NCBI RefSeq assembly: GCF_051020955.1
Contig: NC_135013.1
Span: 8,972,001-9,036,000 of the forward strand
Length of the DNA stretch: 64,000 nucleotides
From: Megalopta genalis
Taxonomy: Eukaryota; Arthropoda; Insecta; Hymenoptera; Halictidae
Direction of reading: 5' to 3'
The notes below the pieces were generated by a model. That model was not told where the DNA came from and searched no databases. It worked only from the letters and a program-made list of their open reading frames with translations. Made by a program: the position numbers and the translations under genes. The stretch's first letter is position 1. Each line of letters starts with the position of its first letter. This document shows positions 45,367 to 54,813 of this stretch, piece by piece.

Positions 45367-45826
45367 CAGGGTGTCCCAAAAATGTCTCGCAATCCGGAAA
45401 TGGCGGGTTTCTCGGATCATTTGAAGCAACTTTTTCCTTTACAAAAATTTTCTTCGAGGATCATTTGAAGCAACTTTTTCCTTTACAAAAATTTTCTTCG
45501 AGGCACCGTTAACAAGTTATTAACGAAAAACAGTGATCAATGAGAGGCGAGATCAGCTGCCGCGAGGTGGCCGAGCCAATGGCGCCAGCGGTCGAATCCC
45601 AGCTCAGCTGGCGCGAGGCGACCGAGCCAATGAGCGGAACTGGGCTTCGCGCGCTGGTTGGCTGGACCGCCTCGCGTCAGCCGTACTCGATTCTTATTGG
45701 TCACTGTTTTTCGTTAATAACTCGTTATCGGTGCCTCGGAGAAAATTGTTGTAAAGGAAAAAGTTGCTTCAAATGAACTGAAAAACCCGCCACTTTCGGA
45801 TTGCGAGACATTTTTGGGACACCCTG
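45367..45826. mobile_element. TA-flanked MITE, family D copy 4
   Basis: 460 bp between TA at 45365-45366 and 45827-45828; ends CAGGGTGTCCC and GGGACACCCTG. A 45-bp segment of the left arm (starting gatcatttgaagcaac) is duplicated in tandem at about 45415-45504. Confidence 0.85.
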
Positions 45827-45880
45827 TATATCTCGAAAGCGAAGGCGCATTTTGAAAAGTCTTGTTCGGATTTCTCGATA

Positions 45881-46096
45881 CAGTAATGTCTCCCTTACTG
45901 ACGCTCAGATTGTCCACTAAAATGGATAATTTGGAAAGAGGAGATACGATTATTCGAGCCTCGCGGCTCGTTTTTATAATTGTGGACAATTTATAACTAT
46001 AAAAATAAACCGCAGGGCTCGAATAATCGTATCTCCTCTTCCCAAATTGTCTATTTTTGTGGTCAATCAAGGGCGTCAATTAGAGAGACATTACTG
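45881..46096. mobile_element. Foldback MITE, family A copy 6
   Basis: 216 bp flanked by TA; standard termini and arms. Confidence 0.85.
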
Positions 46097-46098
46097 TA

Positions 46099-46797
46099 TT
46101 CGGAATCCATTGTAACGCACTTTCGTATCGAACGCGATTTCCACGATCGTAAGTTCCCGTTGTCAGCGTTTCGCGCGTAGTTACGATTCCATGGCGGGAG
46201 CATTATTGAGCCGACACCGACACCGAACTCGTCGTCGATGCAACAACCGGGCCCGGATCATCGCCGGGCCGAAATTCAGAACCGGATTCTTAATGCTCGC
46301 CTCCCGTGCGCCGTCTCCGCTCCGTAAACCAACGGATACCCTAACGCGGCGAACGCGGCGATCGCGACGCGATACAGGACGGTGTAACGAGTTTATAAAA
46401 GTGCGCGGTCGATCGCAACGCTCGCGATTCCGGCAGGCGGATCTCCGACGGCTTCGCCGGGGCTTATCTCGGAGCCGACCAAGATCGGAGCTGTCTCGCG
46501 ACGGTTACAATGTAATGGAGATGCTGGGGATAGGGGCGACCGGCTGTTCCGCTACGCATGGACAGGTTGCGTTCGAGCGATTGTAATTAGCGCGACGGAA
46601 GGAGATTGATAATTTGATCGAGGAAATCTAGAGATTCCGAGAGCGATTGCTGCCGAGCTCTGCTGCGAATTGGTCGAATGACTCGTGTGTCTGGGCCGAA
46701 CGGTCTCGCATTTGCGAGCGGAGTCGCTAATTAGGGAGAATGATAATTGGTTTTCTGGTTTCCGAGTGTCTTGCTTCGTTTCCTGCATCGCGCGATA
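46099..46797. other. CpG-rich non-coding block
   Basis: A 131-codon arginine-rich plus-strand frame at 46191-46586 has no motif and fits base composition only. Confidence 0.4.
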
Positions 46798-46801
46798 TTA
46801 A

Positions 46802-47633
46802 CCCTTTGTAGTCGAGTGGCGACTGCAAAGCAACGAATTCTCTCATATGGTGTTTAAAAATAATTTTAATATTAGCAGATTTGTTAATATGTAAAAAAGA
46901 AACTGTTAAAAGTGTAAATGTCGCGCACTTCATGACTCCGCAAAATTCAATTTCATATGTTCAAAATGCATTAAGTTATACAGGGCGTCCCAAAAATGTC
47001 TCGCAATACGGACATGTGGAGTAGCTGAGGTCATTCTAAGTAACTTTTGCCTTTGTGAAAATGCAATCTGCGGCTTTGTTTACGAGTTATTAACGAAAAA
47101 CACTGGCCAATGAGAGATGACGGCGCGAATTTCAAGAGCCCGCAGCACGAGGCTTTGACAGAAGGTCGGGACGGACTCGCGCGAGCCGCGTTCGAACTAT
47201 TGAAAAAGTCACGAAGTCACCGATTAAAGTCACACTTAAAAAGTCAAAAACAAAAAGTCACCGATTATTATGTAAAAGTGATATTTTTAAGAAAAACGCT
47301 GTTCACCTTTACTTTAGAACGTCCGAAGAATATTTACGAATTTTTCGAACCCGAAATAACATGCAGTTTAACCGTGACAGCCGTTTTAATTTTCTGGTGT
47401 GCATGACACCTCGTGTGTACCATATGAAATTTTTATGCAAGGTGTACAGTGAAGGTTAACAAAGTTCGTAAATGATATTTTAATTTAAATAATTCCGTGT
47501 CCGAACAGAATTCAACGAACGATTCGCAAAGCTGATTTAATAATAAATAATCGCGTTAAGGGACGTAAAGGATTTGTTTATTAGAGATTTCGTTGAGGAT
47601 GGATTTCGAGTTAAAATGGCTCCGACTGCAAAG
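46802..47633 (+). mobile_element. Decayed MITE, family S copy 2, with nested D5
   Basis: The left end CCCTTTGTAGTCGAGTGG follows TTAA at 46798-46801. The right end GGCTCCGACTGCAAAGG at about 47616-47633 is diverged and lacks its TTAA. The interior holds a family D left end (46981) and unrelated sequence. Confidence 0.55.
46981..47115. mobile_element. Partial, diverged family D copy 5
   Basis: Starts CAGGGCGTCCCAAAAATGTC after TA and keeps the arm up to the GAGTTATTAACGAAAAAC motif. The rest and the right end are not recognisable. Confidence 0.65.
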
Positions 47634-48220
47634 GCTCGATCCTTTTAATGATTATTCAGATTGTTTAAATTGCGACATTTATGAAGAATTCGGCGCAGCA
47701 TGATCTTTAGATGATTCACGATGCGAATACGATGCACGTAGGTATAAGTGGTATGATCTTTTAGTCAGCGCTAAAATGTTTAAAGGAGTGTATTGTATAA
47801 GAGGGGCTGAGCTGTCGGGTCGAGTTGTTTGTGCTAGGATTACAATAGGAAGTACTCGCTCATAACATAGTGGGTTTATTAGTATCGGCTATTCCAGCCG
47901 GTAACTCTTAGATACGACTAATTGGCAAGCAGCCTTAAGCGAATTAACAATGCACCACTATTTACTACTCGTAGGTATTGATTAGCTCCGCAGTTAATCG
48001 AGAAAGTCACGCTCGGTACCCAATCAGTCGTGCAGAACTTGCGCATAATTAGCATTGAATGGTCAATCTACTGACAGCGGTGTGTCACGGAATCGGTCGG
48101 GACATTTATGATCCGCATTAAAATATTCGTGTGTTATGCCGCCGTAAAATATTAAGAGAAGAGAAAAATTGATTTATCGGTGAATTCATCATTTTTTACG
48201 ACGAAACCGACAAAAATGAA
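47634..48220. other. Non-coding stretch, no gene seen
   Basis: Unique AT-rich sequence without credible frames. Confidence 0.4.
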
Positions 48221-48287
48221 GCCAACAAAAAACAGGCGCCGCCGCGGTCACCCATTCAAGATACCGATCACGCTCGACGCTGTTCGG
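48221..48287 (-). pseudogene. 5S rRNA-like fragment
   Basis: The plus strand reads GCCAACA, then GCGGTCACCCATTCAAG and CGATCACGCTCGACGCTGTT, matching in order the 3' end, C-box and middle of the window's 5S genes on the minus strand. Several bases are missing and similarity stops before the 5' half. Probably a 5S-derived relic or a SINE fragment. Confidence 0.5.
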
Positions 48288-48339
48288 ACAAAAATTGGTT
48301 AATTACAGAGTTGAACACCAGGTATATAATCTGATCAAA

Positions 48340-48418
48340 GATTAACGATTTTAACTCGTTAGTTATTATAACTATTTTATAATAATTTACAATAACTAAC
48401 GAGTTACGATCGTTAATC
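48340..48418. repeat. Short strong hairpin, 33-bp arms
   Basis: Arms 48340-48372 and about 48386-48418 pair at about 30 of 33 positions (GATTAACGAT and TAACTCGTTAGTTATT on the left, complements on the right), with a 13-nt loop. Precursor-microRNA-like size, but it could be a tiny foldback element. Confidence 0.7.
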
Positions 48419-48420
48419 GT

Positions 48421-50170
48421 TATTACTCTCTTCTCGATTAATTCTCGCCCAATTATTATAAATAAGTTGTAATAACAAACTAATTTTGTTTACAACGATT
48501 CCTTACCATTGCGTTAATTCAAAATTGAAGAACAAATTAAGGTTAAAAATTCACGGCAGTGAACGACAGTCTAACATATTCACAAATGATGTGAAAACGA
48601 TCGAACGAAGCGCCAAAGCGAGTAAAAACGAAGAAAATTCGAGAGAAAATGGCATCGTTTCCGCGTCATTAAAATGATTGCGAAAAGAAGCGAACGTGTA
48701 ATTTGACTCCCGTTTCTTCGAATCGACGCGAAAGGTTCTTGTTTCGCCGCACAGTTTCTCACTCGTCGGTCCATGCGTTCGATCTGTCGTTACGTTTCTC
48801 GGCGCGGCCGATATCACGTTCGGAAAATAAGATGTTCGCGAACAGCGTTTCGTTCTATCCGATCCGCTCGAGCGACTATTATCGTTTGTCGGCTCGCGTT
48901 CCCGGACGTTGATTACGGTATACCTGCGACTTAATGCGACCGTGGCCCGCGTTTCAGCGGCCGTAGGAAATGAACGTGCCCCTTGTGCAGCTACGTTGCG
49001 TACGGGCTTGTTCGTTTCGCTATCCGCGAAAGTGGGTAAGAACGAGATAATGGGCCCTTTGATTCCCGCTGCTGCGCCGCGCGAACCAACCCCCGCCTCG
49101 TTCGTGTTACGATGCGCGACAAAAACCGATTCCGAGAGTGTAATTAAACCTGCCGGGGAACTAGACTTCGGGAATATTAATTAAAGGATGCGCTCCGTCT
49201 CCGAGAAGCGGACAATGAGGAATGCGATCGGCCTTCGGGTAACGAAGAGATGGAATTCGTGTTCAGCTCGGACGACCGTTGGATCATCCTTCGATCGCGG
49301 ATCTTCGTTAATCGTCGCTGAAACCCCCGAAATAGTCTTGGACATTTATTGGGACAAGTCTGTGAAATTACTATGCCCTTCTAATAATTTTGCTTATATT
49401 TAAAAGCAACGTTATCAAATTCTGGATATTCAATATTTTAAATACAAATTTTATCTGTAATTTTCACAACCGAATCAACGCTTTAACTTCTCAAGATCTA
49501 TAAAATGCGGAAACAAATTTTCTTTGAATTTCTGCCAATGGTCCGATGTGTAAACAAAAAGTTATTCGAATCGAATAAAAGATTATTCGAGTAAAGAATT
49601 ATTCGAGTAAATGGATAGAACAATTCATGGCGAATTCGACCGAAAGGTATTCGCTCGGATAATTATCTCGGATGAATATTTATTCGAAACGCGATCCGAA
49701 TACGTGCCGATTTCCGTCTGCAGAGAAAACGCAGTCGTTAAAGTCTTCCGTACGAGTCTTTCGACACGCGATCCAGAAATTCCGGAACGACAGAGTCGAT
49801 CCCGTCGATGATCCCGCAGAACGGTTCCCGGTTGACACAAGGCGAATTTCGCTTTAACTTTGCGATTATCATCGCCGCGCCATCGGAGGCATCTCCCCCG
49901 GGTTCATCGGCAGAAATCTGACAGACAGCCGGCATCCTCCGATGCTAAACGGGAGGGACAGCGATCGCTAACGTCGAAGATCCCCGACAGATTAAGTGAT
50001 TTAGCACGTGAGCGAGACGTTCACGGAACGAAACACGTTCATTCGCGACCTTCCTTCTCTTCCACCCACCGGCTCTAGCCGATTTGCTTGAGAAATCCCT
50101 TTGGAGACGTTCCATTTCGAGGGGAAATTCGTAAATTTCACGGAAATCGTCGAGATAGGGGGCACTAGGT
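48421..50170. other. Unique sequence, no gene seen
   Basis: Mixed composition; frames at 48700-49200 and 49600-50080 overlap on both strands and carry no motifs. Confidence 0.4.
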
Positions 50171-50720
50171 ACAAAAATGCGTATAATAATGGGTAATTTG
50201 GGAGAGGAGATACGATTACTGGAGCCTTGCGGCTCGTTTTTATAGTTAAAATTATATTATACTATTATAATTATATTATATTATATTATATTATATTATA
50301 TTATATTATATTATATTATATTATATTATATTATATTATATTATATTATATTATATTAATATTATATTATATTATATTATATTATATTATATTATATTAT
50401 ATTATATTATATTATATTATATTATATTATATTATATTATATTATATTATATTATATTATATTATATTATATTTTATTATATTATATTATATTATATTAT
50501 ATTATATTATATTATATTATATTATATTATATTATATTATATTATATTAATATTATATTATATTATATTATATTATATTATATTTTATTATATTATATTA
50601 TATTATATTATATTATATTATATTAAAAAACGGGACGAAAGGCTCGAATAATCGTATCTCCACTTCCCAAATCGTCCATTTTTGTGCGCAATCTGAGCGC
50701 GAATTAGGGAGAAATTACAG
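50171..50720. mobile_element. Foldback MITE, family A copy 7, with expanded loop
   Basis: The left arm (from about 50186, GGGTAATTTGGGAGAGGAGA) and right arm (to 50720, ending AATTACAG then TA) are both recognisable, but the left terminus has decayed. The centre is replaced by about 375 bp of ATTAT repeats. Confidence 0.75.
50250..50625. repeat. (ATTAT)n pentanucleotide microsatellite
   Basis: About 75 units, nearly pure, interrupted by a few ttaatat and tttta variants. It sits exactly between the arms of foldback copy A7. An open frame through it is an artefact. Confidence 0.95.
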
Positions 50721-51502
50721 TACAAGGATGCCCGATATTCGGATCGGATCGAAAACGCATTGGAACACGGCTATTTCAAAATTCGAATTTGGCACGGAAA
50801 ATTTTCTCTCGCCAACTATAGAACGGTGTAACGTTCGTTGAAAAAGCTGCAAAAGTAAATTTGTCCGTCTTCTCCGACTTCGGTCCATTTATTTATAGAA
50901 TATATTTTACCCAAGCTGCAACCCTGCGTAACATTTTCAGCTGCCACCTCTACGCGGCAGCGACGAGTTAATTATTAGATCGCGGATTTTCGTGCGAAAT
51001 AAAAATGTTCCGAGCAAATAGTAAGGAGCAAGAAGTTTAAAAAAAAAAATGCAGCTCGAACGAGATAAATATTTGAAATTAATAGGAAAAATATTGTGCT
51101 ATCGCCGGCTCTATGCCAAACTAAAGACAACTCTGTGTACACGAAACGACAAGAGTCGCTGTAGACGTGCGTGCTAAATATCCTGGTTCGCATGTTTACA
51201 GATTTGACCCGTACTCGGGTTCGAATCCCGAGTTTTCAAGAATTCTTCTATAGAAGTCCACACTGGCTTTCGTAATCCACGCGAAACCCAGATATCACGG
51301 TATGTTGTATCTTCCAACGTCTGTGTTGATTCATTCAATGTGGAGAGAGTAACTCGCTGACAACCATTCCCTTGACACGGACTGTTTCGCGTTTCATGGG
51401 GTCTGTTTGTCACATGTACATCATTTTTTGCTATGGCGTACCTTGCAAAAATCTGAAAACCTTCGGAACGCTGCTTGTGCACAGTGTTTTATCAGAGAAT
51501 CA
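50721..51502. other. Non-coding stretch, no gene seen
   Basis: Unique sequence; contains one tRNA T-arm look-alike at 51215-51236 without a tRNA body. Confidence 0.4.
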
Positions 51503-51740
51503 ACCTTTTGCACCCGAAGCCATTTTAATCGTAAATCTAAATTAACTTTTCCGGCTTATAGTATTTCCATTTTATACGATAAAGTCCATTTCGTGCGTAT
51601 GAAATTGAGTCTTGTGACTCGTACAACAGATAGACTTTTAACGATCTTTTATATCGAAGCTTTGATAATGTAAAAATTATCTTGGCACGTGGTGTAATAA
51701 TTTTAGTGGTGCGTCAGAGTCGTCGCTCGAGTGCAAAGGG
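51503..51740 (-). mobile_element. TTAA-type MITE, family S copy 3
   Basis: About 238 bp, inverted relative to S1. The left end CCTTTTGCACCCGAAGCC is diverged and lacks TTAA; the right end CTCGAGTGCAAAGGG is followed by TTAA at 51741-51744. Confidence 0.7.
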
Positions 51741-51744
51741 TTAA

Positions 51745-52218
51745 TATGAAACTAGCGCAATATTTTCTTCTCTTTCTTTTTATATCGATTCGACTTAGTG
51801 TTCTGATTTTGTTTTTATTTGTTGAACACATTGGTGTGCTATAAAAGCGCGAAAAGAACAGCGCGATTTAATTTACCTTTTATCTACCACCCTTGTACGC
51901 TTCAGGGCCTTGGAACGTGTACCCGGATATGCAGATCGAGACGCATATCTTTCATACTTCGCTTCTCTCCAATAAAGGACTCGGAATTCCCCTATTTCCG
52001 GTACCGCCTCGTACTCGGTCTGCTCCGAGATTTTTTCATGCTTGAAGTCGATTCATCCGCTTCCTCGTTAGCGAGCAATCGGCCCGTAGTGGACGAGGTG
52101 TACCGTGGAAATGAGAATGTCTTCGATTTTATGCAATTTCACTTTCATCGCTGAAATCCCGGCATTTTTCAAATTTATTAGACCGACGTGCGACTTTAAC
52201 GTCGCACGCGTACAGTAT
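51745..52218. other. Non-coding stretch, no gene seen
   Basis: Unique sequence; a 111-codon plus-strand frame (51819-52154) has no motif. Confidence 0.4.
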
Positions 52219-52222
52219 TTAA

Positions 52223-52861
52223 CCCGAGAAAGATAACCTACGTCGCAGAGGCGCCTGCGAAATAAACAACTGACTGCACCGTGGATGACGCAAAGACTGG
52301 AAGCACCCACTTTGCCAAGGCATGTGCGAAGCAACATTGAAAATATTCTTCCAAAATCTGCTGTACAGGCTTCCACAGATGATGAAGAAGAACCCTCAGC
52401 CAAAAAAAGGCGTTATTGCAGTCTTTGCACGTCTAAAAAGAAAAGAATGTCAAAGATGACCTGTGCCAAATGCAAAAAGACAGTTTGTGGTGAACACAAG
52501 AAAGACGTTTGTCATGACTGTCTCTAAAGAAATTTTTTATAATATTATAGTTTTTTTTACACCGATTATATTATAGTCTACTAGTTTGTAAGGATAAAAC
52601 ACTATTTTTTGTGATATTTTACGGGATTTGTTCCCATAAACCGAAGACTGTTGATTTTTGTTAATTTTTCATAGAGGTCTAGTGATTTAAGTTTAAAATT
52701 ACTTAAAATATAAAAAGATATAATATAAATGCATTTTATTTTTACAATAATGCCAAACCTTTAAAATGACTAGATTAACTTAAATAAATATCCATTGTTA
52801 GTATAAAATTGACGCCTTAGAAAAGCATGCGCCTCTGAAGCGTATGGTTATCTTTCTAGGG
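52223..52861 (+). mobile_element. piggyBac element with truncated transposase gene (element B)
   Basis: 639 bp between TTAA at 52219-52222 and 52862-52865, with ends CCCGAGAAAGATAACC and GGTTATCTTTCTAGGG. It keeps both termini and the 3' part of the transposase gene but has lost the catalytic region. Ends and 3' flank match the 282-bp derivative at 3624-3905. Confidence 0.9.
52285..52527 (+). pseudogene. piggyBac transposase C-terminal fragment, cysteine-rich domain
   Basis: 80 codons ending at a natural stop. The start MTQRLEAPTLPRHVR resembles the segment just before the cysteine-rich domain in piggyBac proteins. The domain follows: YCSLC, then MTCAKCKK, then VCGEHKKDVCHDC. These are ordered Cys/His ligands of the cross-brace zinc-binding fold that contacts the transposon's internal repeat. 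The DDD catalytic core and N-terminus are absent, so it cannot transpose. Whether this ORF is expressed as a stand-alone DNA-binding domain is unknown. Confidence 0.85.
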
Positions 52862-52865
52862 TTAA

Positions 52866-53322
52866 CATTATCCGACAGATTAATCGCACGATGTCACCGT
52901 CAGTCAGTTTTTATTTTCATTCGCGGTCAATCTTCACGGCAAGGTTAGGCGATTACCGTGCGTGACTCTATCGATCTGCAACCGGATCTTCGATGGAAAT
53001 AGCGTTAAACGCTTGACACAGGAACAAATGAGGTTTTTTTAAATAGTCACATTACGGATTTGGAAGCAACGCGGTTGAACGTATTATTTAACCAGTTGAA
53101 TTTTATCAAATATATAAAATATAAAATTTCGTAAAGCATATGAAATATGAGATACGTCTGTATACCATCTTCACCCGCAATTGTTCGTAAAACTAATGAG
53201 TAAATAATATACATTGCCATTTATTACATCATACGCTTTTGCTGCGTCACACAGAAATTTTGTACGGAGAATAGTTGTCTGATTTTATTAAGTTAGATAA
53301 CGGAAATAAATAAAAAAAAAGA
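52866..53322. repeat. 5S-flanking spacer with direct repeats
   Basis: 53030-53130 (from ggttttttt, tagtcacattacggatttgg) is repeated directly at about 53452-53560, on the other side of the 5S gene. 53140-53322 matches the flank of the 58.5-kb 5S copy (gtctgtataccatcttcacc). The pattern suggests a former tandem 5S array with an about 420-bp period, one unit of which lost its gene. Confidence 0.65.
53311..53320 (-). terminator. Pol III T-run terminator of 5S copy 1
   Basis: Nine A on the plus strand (T on the minus strand), two bases beyond the 3' end of the 5S gene. Confidence 0.75.
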
Positions 53323-53442
53323 GTCAACAGCACGTGGTGTTCCCAAGCGGTCACCCATCTAAGTACTAACCACGCTCAACGCTGTTTAACTTCGATGATC
53401 GGACGAGAATCGGTTCTTTTGCAGCGTGATATGGCCGTTGAC
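53323..53442 (-). rRNA. 5S rRNA gene, copy 1
   Basis: 120 bp on the minus strand. It starts GTCAACGGCCATATCACGCT and ends ACACCACGTGCTGTTGAC. The internal Pol III control region is present: A-box-like GAAGTTAAACAG, and C-box GGATGGGTGACCGCTTGGGA. The 5' and 3' ends pair to form helix I (G-C, T-G and Watson-Crick pairs). A T-run terminator follows. Compared with the usual arthropod sequence, the loop after helix II reads GCAAAAGAACCGATTC rather than GAATACA-CGGTTC. That makes it a variant 5S or a decaying copy. Confidence 0.8.
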
Positions 53443-53571
53443 GAGAGAAACGAGGTTTTTTTAAGTAGTCACATTACGGATTTGGAAGCAACGCGGTTGA
53501 ACGCATTATTTAATCAGATGAATTTTATAAAATATATAAAATAGAAATTTTTTGTAAAACATATAATTTAA

Positions 53572-53896
53572 CACTATGCCGTCCGGTGACACCACGCTGG
53601 TGCCATGCAAAAACTATCCGTTGTATGGCGGTGGTGCCATTTTAAAAAACTGAAATAACATTTGAGCTATTTTTCTTTGGTGTTAAAAGGCAGCAAACTA
53701 ACCATAGCATTGTGCTTATTTAACTAAGAATTAAGTACGAAAATTCTTGGATGACTTATCTTAATTTTAGGAATTTATATTACCGCCATCTTCGAAATTT
53801 TTTTTTCTAAATCCAAAATTTCCAAGTTATCGTATTATGCCATTATGCCGGCGTCAAACAAAACAATCATATCTAAGATCTGCGGCCGGCACAGTG
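53572..53896 (+). mobile_element. TTAA-flanked MITE, family R
   Basis: 325 bp between TTAA at 53568-53571 and 53897-53900; termini CACTATGCCGTCCGG and CGGCCGGCACAGTG. Stem around ACCACGCTGGT (53587-53605) lies 15 bp inside the left end. The right TTAA is shared with piggyBac element C. Confidence 0.75.
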
Positions 53897-53900
53897 TTAA

Positions 53901-54809
53901 CCACTTGACATACGAATAAAATGTGCATCGACGCGTCCGAAGAATACTATTTAATTTGGCTCAACTGGACACTCATGTACAAGCTCAGAAACAAGGCCTT
54001 TTCTTTTTAAAGTTACATTGCTATATAAGATTCAATAGGGTTGAAGTATAGTGTTAGTGTACAACAATTATAAGTAATAGTATAAAATAATAATTTAATA
54101 ATTTTGTAATGTGTGATACATCTCAAAGCATTTAGTAATATGTGGCGGAACGAGGCATATTTTACACTGCCAAGTTGTTTCACTTCTTATATTATGTTTT
54201 ACGCAAACATGGCATCTTTTTGCAGGATGTTGCTTTTTATTTGTCGCGGGTATATGTTCAGGAAAATGTGTCCAATATTTTGCTTGTAACCGAGTTGGGC
54301 ATTCACTTTGCGACCGTCTGCCGCGTGTCGGATAGTCCGGCAGGGACAAATTACAAAGCATGTCTTCTGCAATATTCAATCGAAAATTCAGAATCGATTG
54401 CTTTTGTGAAGTAGGCAATTTGGAATATAAAACATAAGCATTATAAATAGCTACATCAAACATATAAAAAAATATTTTTTTATATCCTTTTGCACATTTT
54501 CTCATGAGGGGGAAACATACAAGAGATTGGTCCTGCTTGTCTACACCTCCCATTCCACGATTATACTCCAGAACACAGGTCGGTTTTATTTGTCGATGTA
54601 ATTTTGTTTATCGGTACTGTTAGGAGGGGGAAAGCATCTCCAACAGTCTAAACAAAACAGCATCAATGCACGACCGAAACAATTAAAGAATCTAATAATG
54701 AAATGCACGGCGTTCGCCGAATACAGTTCTTGACGTCTTGGAGACGTCAAAGTCTACAATGGCACATGAAGTAAATGACGTCTCCCAGACGTCATTGTAT
54801 GTCAAGTGG
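53901..54809 (-). mobile_element. piggyBac-like element with truncated transposase (element C)
   Basis: 909 bp between TTAA at 53897-53900 (shared with R) and 54810-54813, with perfect 13-bp termini CCACTTGACATAC. A palindrome with 10-bp arms (AATGACGTCT-3-AGACGTCATT, 54774-54796) begins exactly 13 bp inside the right end, and a second ACGTCT-3-AGACGT palindrome lies at 54730-54750. The interior keeps the 3' end of a minus-strand transposase gene. It is unrelated in sequence to element B. Confidence 0.9.
54095..54607 (-). pseudogene. piggyBac-like transposase C-terminal fragment
   Basis: The open frame enters after a stop at 54608-54610 and reads KPTCVLEYNRGMGGVDKQDQ, the conserved motif around the third catalytic aspartate of the DDE_Tnp_1_7 family. 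It continues through a tyrosine-rich segment (KIFFYMFDVAIYNAYVLY) to the cysteine-rich domain RCHVC...SETTWQCKICLVPPH...CFEMYHT, and stops naturally at 54095. The first two catalytic Asp and the N-terminus are missing, so it is inactive. The last about 170 residues look intact, which suggests a recent deletion rather than long decay. Confidence 0.9.
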
Positions 54810-54813
54810 TTAA

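Noticed and set aside
50227..50550. 107-codon open frame
   Set aside because: Translation of the ATTAT array; purely repetitive.
51215..51236. tRNA T-arm look-alike (CTCGG, GTTCGAATC, CCGAG)
   Set aside because: No A-box, D-arm or anticodon arm upstream and the flanks do not pair as an acceptor stem. A B-box-like match alone is not a tRNA.
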